Below are positions 1 through 5,607 of a stretch of 8,633 bases of DNA, one piece after another. Origin of the DNA: Gammaproteobacteria bacterium (GTDB lineage: Bacteria; Pseudomonadota; Gammaproteobacteria; Chromatiales; Sedimenticolaceae); NCBI GenBank assembly GCA_020445165.1, contig JAGRHE010000118.1:1-8633 (forward strand). Direction: 5' to 3'. Below the pieces are notes generated by a model, which searched no databases, was not told the origin of the DNA, and was given only the letters and a program-made list of their open reading frames with translations. The number at the start of each line of letters is the position of its first letter. Within the stretch, counting starts at the first letter, position 1. A program made the position numbers and the translations under genes.

Positions 1-725
1 GTCATCCCCTCGTGACCGCCGCGTGGCTGGTCGCGGTAGGTGCCGAACAGGCGGTCCCACCAGGGCAGGTTGAAGCCGAAGTTGGAGTTAGTCTCGTCAT
101 CCTCGACCGAGTGGTGCACCCGGTGCATGTCCGGGGTCACAACGAACCACCTCAGTACCCGATCAACCCTGGTCGGCAGGCGCACGTTGCCGTGGTTGAA
201 CATCGCCGTGGCGTTGAGCAGGACCTCGAAGATGATCACCGCCACCACGGGCGGACCGAGCAACGCGATGGTCGCGAACTTGATCAGCATCGACAGGATG
301 ATTTCGATCGGGTGGAAGCGCGCCCCAGTGGTCAGGTCATAGTCCGGATCGGCGTGATGCACCCGGTGCAGCCGCCACAGCAACGGGATCGCATGCACCA
401 TCACGTGCTGCAGCCAGATCACAAAGTCCAGCGCGATCACGGCAATCAATACCGCGACCCAGAACGGCGGCTCAGCATAGTTGAGCACACCCCAGCCCTG
501 CTGCGCGGCGAACGCGGCCATACCCACCGCTGCCGCCGGGAACAAAAGCCTCAACAGCAACGTGTTCAACGCAACCAGCCCCAGGTTGTTGACCCATCTG
601 AGCACCTTGCCCACGGTTAGGCTCCTGCGCGGTGCCAGCACCTCCCACAGCGCCATCAAGGCAAACGTGCCGACAAAGAAACCGAGCCGAATTGCCGCTT
701 CGTGGGTTTGCAGAAAGATTTCCAA
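1..725 (-). CDS. Fatty acid hydroxylase / sterol desaturase family membrane protein (3' end off the window)
   Basis: Conceptual translation of the minus strand gives 241 residues still open at the window edge. It carries the three histidine clusters of the fatty acid hydroxylase superfamily, which bind a di-iron centre: HVMVH at residues 107-111, HRVHH at 120-124 and HRVHH at 201-205, followed by the family-typical NSNFGFNLPWWDRLFGTY (213-230). Hydrophobic segments near 13-30, 45-75, 86-106 and 141-172 indicate an integral inner-membrane enzyme, probably an O2-dependent hydroxylase or desaturase of a lipid; the substrate is unknown. I chose the TTG at 725 because GAAGAGG lies 8-9 bases upstream and the first membrane segment is kept. 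An ATG at residue 24 would cut that segment. The gene is divergent from the ArsR-rhodanese regulator and could share its operator. Only the last residues should be missing. The family is sure, the start less so. Confidence 0.85.
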   Translation of the reverse strand, partial: MEIFLQTHEAAIRLGFFVGTFALMALWEVLAPRRSLTVGKVLRWVNNLGLVALNTLLLRLLFPAAAVGMAAFAAQQGWGVLNYAEPPFWVAVLIAVIALDFVIWLQHVMVHAIPLLWRLHRVHHADPDYDLTTGARFHPIEIILSMLIKFATIALLGPPVVAVIIFEVLLNATAMFNHGNVRLPTRVDRVLRWFVVTPDMHRVHHSVEDDETNSNFGFNLPWWDRLFGTYRDQPRGGHEGM

Positions 726-771
726 GTGCCCGGGCCTCTTCGTGTTCGACTGCCATCGGGCAGTCTGTGGC

Positions 772-817
772 TATACTGACAAGTGAATTCTGAATACATT
801 CAACCAATCCGTTGAAT
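772..817 (+). promoter_or_regulatory. Candidate promoter and ArsR-type operator between the divergent genes
   Basis: A TATACT hexamer (772-777) could be a -10 box for the regulator, although no good -35 precedes it. Just downstream lie repeated half-sites: TGAAT-AC-ATTCA (791-802, perfect) and ATTCAA-N8-TTGAAT (798-817, perfect), which share one arm, plus another TGAAT at 784-788. Paired ATTCAA/TTGAAT arms resemble operators of ArsR-family repressors, and their place just downstream of the -10 fits autorepression. Because the gap separates two divergent genes, the hydroxylase may be controlled by the same site. This is pattern matching only. Confidence 0.45.
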
Positions 818-838
818 ATTTAGCCGGGGCGTGCACTG

Positions 839-1504
839 ATGTCAAGAAACGGAGAATCCAAAAAAGCCTTGTTTGAGCAGTTGGCGGTGATCGGGCGCGC
901 TCTGGGAAGCGCCGCTCGCCTGGAACTGCTCGACTTCCTGGCCCAGGGCGAGCGGACTGTGGAAGAGCTGGCACACGCCGCCGGCCTCGCCGTTGCGAAT
1001 ACCTCAAAGCACCTGCAACAGCTCAAGGGGGCCGGCTTGGTTGAGGCTCGACGGGAGGGTAAACACATCCATTATCGGCTTTCAGACGATCGTGCGATCG
1101 ATGCCGTGCGCGAGCTGCGGGTGCTTGCTGAGGCTCACATTGAGAAAGTTGGAGACTTGGTCACGCACTACCTGCACAGCCGCGATGCCCTGGAGCCCGT
1201 GCCCGCTGAAGAATTGCTCGACCGCGCGCAGCAGGGGTTGGTGACCGTCATCGATGTGCGTCCGCCGGAGGAGTATTCGCAAGGCCATATTGCCGGCGCA
1301 CTGAATATCCCTCTGGACGAGCTCAAGCAACAGTTGACACAGATACCACGCGACCGTGAGGTGGTGGCCTATTGTCGTGGCCCTTGGTGCGTGCTGGCTT
1401 ACGAAGCCGTGACTCGACTGCGCAAGGCGGGGATCTCGGCGAGACGGCTCGAGCATGGGCTGCCGGAGTGGCGGCGGTCAGGATTGCCGGTAGAGCAGTC
1501 GTAG
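839..1504 (+). CDS. ArsR-family winged-helix regulator fused to a rhodanese domain
   Basis: A 221-residue cytoplasmic protein. Residues 8-105 form an ArsR-type winged helix: LGSAARLELLDFLAQGERTV (22-41), then the recognition helix around residues 51-63 (ANTSKHLQQLKGA region) and the wing (69-80, EARREGKHIHYR). Residues about 120-217 form a rhodanese domain, with VIDVRPPEEYSQGHIAGALN (137-156) and the active loop CRGPWC (179-184). C179 is the expected persulfide-forming cysteine. The two cysteines in that loop are the only ones in the protein, and the metal-binding ELCVCD motif of classical ArsR is absent. Such fusions are a known family; sensing of sulfane sulfur or persulfide is my inference. 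A GGGG tract at 826-829 is a weak ribosome binding site for the ATG. The regulator probably represses itself and perhaps the divergent hydroxylase through the 784-817 repeats. Confidence 0.9.
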   Translation: MSRNGESKKALFEQLAVIGRALGSAARLELLDFLAQGERTVEELAHAAGLAVANTSKHLQQLKGAGLVEARREGKHIHYRLSDDRAIDAVRELRVLAEAHIEKVGDLVTHYLHSRDALEPVPAEELLDRAQQGLVTVIDVRPPEEYSQGHIAGALNIPLDELKQQLTQIPRDREVVAYCRGPWCVLAYEAVTRLRKAGISARRLEHGLPEWRRSGLPVEQS

Positions 1505-1659
1505 GACACAACAGCGGGTCGGCGCCGTCCTCTGAAACGACACTTCGACTACGTCGAGTTGTTTCCCACCAGCAAGGCCGTCAGAAAGTTGCCGTTCCGC
1601 CTGTTTTCCGACAAATGTCCGGTAACCAGCCCACTGCTGTCATGGCCGGACTGGATGCT

Positions 1660-1740
1660 GAATGACAGCTTCGGCCGAGAAGTGCGCCTTGGCCTTTCGG
1701 CAGCTTACGAAGTACGGCAGTCGCTCGGACAGCTGCCATC
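1660..1740. repeat. Imperfect inverted-end element
   Basis: The left end, GAATGACAGCTTCGG, and the reverse complement of the right end, GATGGCAGCTGTCCG, are similar, so the roughly 80-bp segment has imperfect inverted ends. The left end also resembles the start of the element at 1825-1875 (GAATGGCAGCTTT). It contains no gene. It looks like a dispersed intergenic palindromic repeat, but only a genome-wide count could establish that. Confidence 0.35.
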
Positions 1741-1824
1741 AAGGGATAGCAACCGGCTGCTACTGGCCGGTAGCCGCGATCCGCGATACTCGCCGACAGC
1801 GGTCACTGGACAATCAGCGTTCTG

Positions 1825-1875
1825 CGAATGGCAGCTTTGCGCGACCGGTGACAGCCGGCCGCGTCCGACCATTCG
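1825..1875. repeat. 51-bp palindromic element with perfect 7-bp inverted ends
   Basis: CGAATGG (1825-1831) and CCATTCG (1869-1875) are perfect inverted arms enclosing 37 bp of GC-rich sequence rich in CCGG and GGCC. The inner bases begin CAGCTT, as in the element at 1660. It could fold into a hairpin and may be a REP-like or small MITE-like repeat. It ends about 65 bp before the parDE promoter. No T tract follows, so it does not look like an intrinsic terminator. Confidence 0.45.
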
Positions 1876-1941
1876 TTGACCTGGTCAGATTGCGGTCCGG
1901 AAACCGATGCGATTCAGACCCGCGCTCAATGGAACAGCGAA

Positions 1942-1985
1942 TTCGACGCTTCACTTGGGGTGCTATATTGCGCCGATCGTACGAT
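1942..1985 (+). promoter_or_regulatory. parDE promoter with palindromic operator
   Basis: A sigma-70-like promoter: TTCGAC (1942-1947), 16-bp spacer, TATATT (1964-1969), with TGC directly before the -10, giving an extended -10. Transcription would start near 1976. There, ATCGTACGAT (1976-1985) is a perfect 10-bp palindrome. ParD-type ribbon-helix-helix antitoxins commonly repress their own promoter by binding such sites, so this is the likely autoregulatory operator. Confidence 0.65.
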
Positions 1986-1999
1986 GAATGGGCGACGCC

Positions 2000-2245
2000 A
2001 TGGCCACCGTTCGCAAGACAATCACACTGACCGACGCTCAGGATGACTGGGTCAAGTCGCAGGTCGCAAACGGCGATTTCACGAACGACAGTGAGTATTT
2101 CCGGGATCTCATTCGCCGCGACCAAGAAAAAGAACGCGCGCTGAAGTCGGCGATTGACGAAGGAGTGGCAAGCGGCCCGAGCACGCGAAGCATTGAGGAT
2201 ATCTGGGCAGAGTCCGAAGCGCGGTACTTGGCGTCAGGTGGCTGA
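2000..2245 (+). CDS. parD: ParD-family antitoxin (type II toxin-antitoxin)
   Basis: An 81-residue protein starting MATVRKTITLTDAQDDWVK, the N-terminal ribbon-helix-helix signature of the ParD/CC2985 antitoxin family. The strand (residues 3-10) is followed by two helices, including the conserved TNDSEYFRDLIRRDQ (28-42). The C-terminal half is charged and probably disordered until it wraps the toxin. It neutralises ParE by direct binding and likely represses its own operon through the palindrome at 1976-1985. An in-frame ATG at 1988 would add MGDA, but it lies only about 12 nt after the predicted transcription start. The ATG at 2000 matches the family N-terminus and has GGG 7 nt upstream, so I chose it. 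The stop overlaps the toxin start by 8 bp. Confidence 0.88.
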   Translation: MATVRKTITLTDAQDDWVKSQVANGDFTNDSEYFRDLIRRDQEKERALKSAIDEGVASGPSTRSIEDIWAESEARYLASGG

Positions 2246-2528
2246 TTACCGGCTCTCTCGACTTGCGGCCACTGATCTTGAGGCGATCGCCGCTTTCTCG
2301 ATCGACTGCTTTGAATTCAAGCAGGCACGACGCTATCAAGACCAGCTGATCGCTTGTTTTTCGAACCTCGTAGCGAACCCGAGCCCGGATCGACGAGCTG
2401 AGCAGCTGGCCAAAGGTCTCCGCCGCTTTGAGCACGGCTCGCACATAATTTTCTACAAGCGCGAAGGTGATGATGTGTTCGTCGTGCGCGTGCTTCACTA
2501 CCGAACGGATGCTGGCCGTCACCTTTAG
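2238..2528 (+). CDS. parE: ParE-family toxin (RelE/ParE superfamily)
   Basis: A 96-residue protein with the ParE layout: DYRLSRLAATDLEAIAAF (residues 3-20), a long helical pair (about 11-45), then AEQLAKGLRRFEHGSHIIFY (54-73) and the final strand VVRVLHYRTDAGRHL (82-96). The ending RVLH...D.RHL is characteristic of ParE toxins, which typically act on DNA gyrase. Cytoplasmic. The start is GTG at 2238, inside the end of parD (8-bp overlap), as expected for translational coupling. Starting earlier at 2154 would add 28 residues read out of frame through parD, with no family support. All the conserved C-terminal residues are present, so it looks intact. The target is inferred from the family, and other RelE/ParE members cleave mRNA instead. 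Confidence 0.85.
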   Translation: MADYRLSRLAATDLEAIAAFSIDCFEFKQARRYQDQLIACFSNLVANPSPDRRAEQLAKGLRRFEHGSHIIFYKREGDDVFVVRVLHYRTDAGRHL

Positions 2529-2654
2529 CGGCTCGAGTGACCCTGGTTTATCGGTGCCGCTTGGCCCTTTGAGTTCATATGGGAACCAATTACCTCTGCT
2601 CGGATTGTGCTCAGGTTTCGTTTCCACTCGGCCGCAAACAGTGCTGGTCGGCAA

Positions 2655-2675
2655 CAAGAGGTTGCGTCACTCTTG
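2655..2675. repeat. Small inverted repeat upstream of the phosphodiesterase gene
   Basis: CAAGAG (2655-2660) and CTCTTG (2670-2675) are perfect arms around a 9-nt spacer, about 55 bp before the next start codon. The right arm overlaps TTGAGT (2673-2678), a possible but weak -35 box without a well-spaced -10. It may be an operator or a chance pairing. The rest of the 200-bp gap shows no gene and no clear terminator for parDE. Confidence 0.25.
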
Positions 2676-2728
2676 AGTGCCGGTTGTTTTCTGAAACGTC
2701 TATCCGATCGCCGGAAGGGCAGGCATCC

Positions 2729-3475
2729 ATGCAGCGTCTTATTGCACACCGTGGTGAACCGGAGCAGTGGCCGGAGAACTCGCTGAACGGGTTTCGTGCC
2801 GTGCTCGCCGCTGGCGCAGCCTTTGTCGAGACCGATGTCCAGCTCACGGCCGATCTGATCCCGGTGTTGAGTCACGATGATTCCCTGCTGCGGATGACCG
2901 GTCGCGACATGGCTGTCAGCGCCCTGTCGTCCGCAGAAGTCTGTGGCCTGTCTGCCGGGGAGCCGGCGCGGTTCGGTGAGCGCTTCAACGATCATCGTAT
3001 CGCGACCCTTGCCGAGCTGGCGCTGTTGCTCGTGCAGTGGCCCGATGCGCGCGCCTTCATCGAGATCAAGCCTGCCAGCATCCAGGCATTCGGTGTCGTG
3101 CAGAACGTCGACTGTATTCTCGCGGCGCTCGGTGATGCGCGCGCGCAATGCATCCCGATCTCGTTCGATGACCAGGCGCTGCAGTACGTGAAGGACCATC
3201 ATGGGATGCCGTTCGGCTGGGTGTTGCCGGAATGGTCGGATGCCACCCGGCAGCGTGCCGAAGCGCTGGCACCGGACTACCTGTTCGTCGACTACCGTCG
3301 TGTCCCGCAGGCAGCCGATCCCTTGTGGCCAGGACCCTGGCGCTGGGTGGCCTACACGACCAACGAGATGGACAGGATCGAGCAGCTGCTCGCGCTCGGA
3401 TTCGACCTGGTCGAGACCAACGACATCCGTCGCCTGATGCAGGCGTTCGAGAAGCCCGCGGTGCTGCCGGTCTAG
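2729..3475 (+). CDS. Glycerophosphodiester phosphodiesterase (UgpQ-like, cytoplasmic)
   Basis: A 248-residue protein, close in length to UgpQ. It hydrolyses glycerophosphodiesters to glycerol-3-phosphate and an alcohol, normally with a divalent metal. Family motifs in order: AHRGEPEQWPENSLNGF (6-22, catalytic H7 and R8), VETDVQLTADLIPVLSHDDS (33-52, metal ligands E34 and D36, and H49) and FIEIKP (110-115, E112). A conserved C-terminal barrel strand lies around WVAYTTNE (near 207-214), followed by GFDLVETND. No signal peptide or membrane segment is seen, so it acts in the cytoplasm. The ATG at 2729 begins right before the first barrel strand and has AAGGG/CAGG upstream. A longer reading frame from 2579 adds 50 cysteine-rich residues with no family match and was not used. 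It is a single gene, convergent with the sugar operon; no transporter sits beside it. Confidence 0.9.
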   Translation: MQRLIAHRGEPEQWPENSLNGFRAVLAAGAAFVETDVQLTADLIPVLSHDDSLLRMTGRDMAVSALSSAEVCGLSAGEPARFGERFNDHRIATLAELALLLVQWPDARAFIEIKPASIQAFGVVQNVDCILAALGDARAQCIPISFDDQALQYVKDHHGMPFGWVLPEWSDATRQRAEALAPDYLFVDYRRVPQAADPLWPGPWRWVAYTTNEMDRIEQLLALGFDLVETNDIRRLMQAFEKPAVLPV

Positions 3476-3493
3476 CTAGTGGGCCACTAGGCT
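3474..3493. terminator. Palindrome across two convergent stop codons, possible bidirectional terminator
   Basis: CTAGTGG (3476-3482) and CCACTAG (3484-3490) form a perfect inverted repeat around one G. With one bulged base, outer AGC and GCT bases extend it to 3474-3493. It covers the end of the phosphodiesterase stop (TAG, 3473-3475) and all of the epimerase stop (TAG on the minus strand, 3487-3489). The genes are only 11 bp apart, so transcription from both sides must end here or run into the other gene. T tracts are missing on both sides, so intrinsic termination is uncertain. Confidence 0.35.
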
Positions 3494-4491
3494 GCTGATT
3501 CCTTATCGTCGTCGAGGTAGCTGAACCAGGCTGCGGTTGCCTTGGAGATGCTGCCTGGATCCCATACCGGTGCGTCCGACCAGTGTTCGATACGGTTTAG
3601 CATGTCGGCAACGCCGTCCTCGAACGGTACCTTCGGCGACCAGCCGAGCGTCTCGCGGATCAGGGTTGTATCGGCGAAGGTGCAATCGGGTTCACCGGGC
3701 CGCTTCGGGATGTATGTGACCGGACCGCCGAGCAGCTCGACCAGTCGGTTGACGCTGTAGTGCTGGCCGCTGCCGACGTTCATCGCGATTCCCGATGCAT
3801 CCGACTCGGCTGCCGCCAGGAACGCTCGTGCGACATCGGTGACGTGCGTGAAATCACGCGTCTGGGTACCGTCACCGACCACGGTGAACGGCTGATTGTT
3901 CAGCTTCTGCGCGAGGAACACGCCGAACACGGCGCCGTAGGCTCCGGCGGTGCGTGAGCGCGGTCCGTAGACATTGAACAGGCGCAGAGACAGTGCCGGA
4001 AGCTTGTATACGCGCGCCCAGTGCAGGACCAGCTCCTCGCCCATGTGCTTGGTCAATGCATACGGATACTGCGCCGCGACCGGTGCGGTTTCCGGTGTGG
4101 GGTAGGTGTCGGGGATTCCATAGCTGGATGAGGACGCGGCATACACGACCCTCTTCACGCCGGCGTCGCGTGCGCACTGCAGCACGTTGAAGGTGCCGCT
4201 CACATTGGTCTGGTAGTAGGTTTCCGGTTGCTCGATCGACGGCACGATGTCGGCCAGTCCGGCCAGGTGAAACACCCAGTCGATATCCTCGAAGCTGGTC
4301 GCGATGGCGTTGCGGTCGGTGATATCGGCACGCACGAAGCGAACCCGTGGCAATTCGCTGATGCCTTTGAGGTTCTCCAATCGACCCGAACGCAGGTTGT
4401 CCACGACGATGACCGAGTGGCCTTTGGCAGCGAGCAGCTCGGCCAGGTGGCTGCCGATGAAGCCGGCGCCGCCGGTGATCAATGCGCGCAT
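3487..4491 (-). CDS. NAD-dependent epimerase/dehydratase, extended SDR (nucleotide-sugar epimerase-like)
   Basis: A 334-residue protein of the extended short-chain dehydrogenase family, length typical of sugar-nucleotide epimerases. The Rossmann motif GGAGFIGSH (7-15) and VVDN (29-32) bind NAD; D57 sits in VRADITD. The catalytic set is SSSSYG (120-125) and YALTK (Y144, K148). SLRLFNVYGPR is typical of GalE/WbpP-like enzymes. Likely substrate is a nucleotide-activated sugar made by the operon; the exact reaction (4-epimerisation, 3,5-epimerisation or dehydration) cannot be read from sequence. The last roughly 35 residues after the SDR core end in a W-rich tail. It is the fourth and last gene of the operon, 11 bp after the radical SAM gene. 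I chose the ATG at 4491, which has AGGGA 8 nt upstream and starts at the first beta strand. A longer frame from 4590 overlaps the preceding gene and adds 33 unrelated residues. Confidence 0.88.
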   Translation of the reverse strand: MRALITGGAGFIGSHLAELLAAKGHSVIVVDNLRSGRLENLKGISELPRVRFVRADITDRNAIATSFEDIDWVFHLAGLADIVPSIEQPETYYQTNVSGTFNVLQCARDAGVKRVVYAASSSSYGIPDTYPTPETAPVAAQYPYALTKHMGEELVLHWARVYKLPALSLRLFNVYGPRSRTAGAYGAVFGVFLAQKLNNQPFTVVGDGTQTRDFTHVTDVARAFLAAAESDASGIAMNVGSGQHYSVNRLVELLGGPVTYIPKRPGEPDCTFADTTLIRETLGWSPKVPFEDGVADMLNRIEHWSDAPVWDPGSISKATAAWFSYLDDDKESAA

Positions 4492-4502
4492 CGTTCTTGT
4501 CC

Positions 4503-5606
4503 CTAGATGAAGTTGACGTGGGGTGGCGGAACCGCAACCAGCTGGTCGAGATAGCGGTTCACTTCGTCCATGCGGCAGTTCTTTCGGCACTGCCCGATAT
4601 CGAAATCACCCGACAGTGACAGGAAGTTCTGCCGGCGTGCCTCGCTGCCCCAGATCGCCTCGAAGGTGCTCTCGTTGATGTTGCCGTAAGCGAAACGCGG
4701 GTCCTTGAGGAAAGCGCTGCAGCCATACACCTCGCCGGTCGCCATGATGTAGGCCCAGAAGAACGGCGTTGCATGACATTGTTGATAGCGTGTATTGCTG
4801 CCGGCGCCATGCTTGCGCATCGTGTTCGAGCGGAACACCAGTTTGAAATCGTCGGTTTCGATCGCGGCCAGGCGCTTTTCCAATGCCAGATCGCCACGGT
4901 AGTCGATCTGCGCATACTCGCGTGTCTGGCTGAACAGGTGCTGCGAGTAGGGCTTGATGACCAGGTAGTCGAGACAGATCTCGTCGCGGCAGATCTTGGC
5001 CAGCTGTTCGGCCTCGTTACGGTTCTCGGGCAGCAACAGCATCTGTGCGCCCAGCGTGCAGTCGAGGCCGCGGCTGTTGCGCGCATCGACTAGGCGCTTG
5101 AGATTGTGCAGCACCGTGTCGAAGTCCCTGGCCTTGGTGCGGTGGACGTCGGCATAGGTCTGCGCGGTGCCGGCATTGAGCGACGTCTTGATCCAGGTGA
5201 TATGTGGCAGCGCGCGCTCGATCAGCTTGTCGCTGACCACGGTGCCATTGGTGGTCAGTGCGCAGTCCATGCCGGACGCCGCCGTCGTCTCGATGATCTC
5301 GGTGATCTGCTTGTGCAGCAGCGGTTCGCCCTCACCGGCGAACATCACACTCCGCACGCCGAGCCGCCCCATTTCCTGCAGGCGCGCCTGCAGGATCAGC
5401 GGATCGAGCCGGATCGGCTGGTAGCCGATGTAGTCGACCGCGCAGAACTTGCAGCGATGGTTGCAGGCGCCGACCGGCGAGATCTCGACGTAGATCGGGT
5501 AGACGCTACGCGCCTGTTCCCAGTCATTGCGGGCATTCATCCACTGCGCCACGCGTTGCGGGTGGAAGCCGAGCTTGTGGCTGTCAATCGCGTATTCGTC
5601 AGTCAT
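4503..5606 (-). CDS. Radical SAM protein with SPASM/twitch-like C-terminal cysteines
   Basis: A 367-residue protein. The radical SAM cluster motif CNHRCKFC gives C48, C52 and C55, which bind the [4Fe-4S] cluster that cleaves S-adenosylmethionine. AGEGEPLLH (90-98) is the GGE-like motif that contacts SAM, and CALTTNGT (115-122) is a conserved barrel strand. The C-terminus has C277-x13-G-x4-C296, exactly the first part of the SPASM signature, then C340-x3-C344 and a typical DEVNRYLDQL ending. This suggests one extra iron-sulfur cluster in a reduced SPASM or twitch domain. Such enzymes modify peptides or sugars by hydrogen abstraction. Placed between sugar-activating enzymes and an epimerase, it most likely acts on a sugar or nucleotide sugar (epimerisation, deoxygenation or oxidation), but that is inference. 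Its start is 1 nt after the preceding stop, without a strong ribosome binding site, which suggests coupled translation. Confidence 0.88.
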   Translation of the reverse strand: MTDEYAIDSHKLGFHPQRVAQWMNARNDWEQARSVYPIYVEISPVGACNHRCKFCAVDYIGYQPIRLDPLILQARLQEMGRLGVRSVMFAGEGEPLLHKQITEIIETTAASGMDCALTTNGTVVSDKLIERALPHITWIKTSLNAGTAQTYADVHRTKARDFDTVLHNLKRLVDARNSRGLDCTLGAQMLLLPENRNEAEQLAKICRDEICLDYLVIKPYSQHLFSQTREYAQIDYRGDLALEKRLAAIETDDFKLVFRSNTMRKHGAGSNTRYQQCHATPFFWAYIMATGEVYGCSAFLKDPRFAYGNINESTFEAIWGSEARRQNFLSLSGDFDIGQCRKNCRMDEVNRYLDQLVAVPPPHVNFI

Positions 5607-5607
5607 G

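Larger units (their letters stand above)
1505..1941. other. Gene-free stretch with short palindromic elements
   Basis: Between the ArsR-rhodanese stop and the parDE promoter I see no credible gene. Reading frames open here have no recognisable motif and no ribosome binding site. The stretch holds two repeat-like elements (1660-1740 and 1825-1875, listed separately), an inverted pair GCTGTCAT (1636-1643) / ATGACAGC (1662-1669), and a small TCGAC-N3-GTCGA hairpin (1545-1557). No terminator with a T tract follows the regulator. The texture differs from the coding neighbours and may be the debris of a transferred segment that brought parDE. Confidence 0.5.

Noticed and set aside
12..620. 202-codon plus-strand frame opposite the hydroxylase
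   Set aside because: It is antisense to a protein with all three histidine clusters, and its product is a low-complexity mix of Q, R, H and P with no motif.
472..807. 111-codon minus-strand frame beginning MVECIQNSL
   Set aside because: It is a different frame of the same strand as the hydroxylase and crosses its start region; only the hydroxylase frame has family motifs.
1662..2030. 122-codon plus-strand frame before parD
   Set aside because: It runs through the repeat elements and the parDE promoter, with no ribosome binding site and no recognisable motif.
2579..2728. 50-residue N-terminal extension of the phosphodiesterase
   Set aside because: The family starts at the barrel strand RLIAHRG, and the ATG at 2729 has a ribosome binding site. 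The extension is cysteine-rich but unlike a signal peptide or lipobox.
2525..3202. 225-codon minus-strand frame opposite the phosphodiesterase
   Set aside because: The plus strand encodes a complete phosphodiesterase with its catalytic motifs; the antisense product has no motif.
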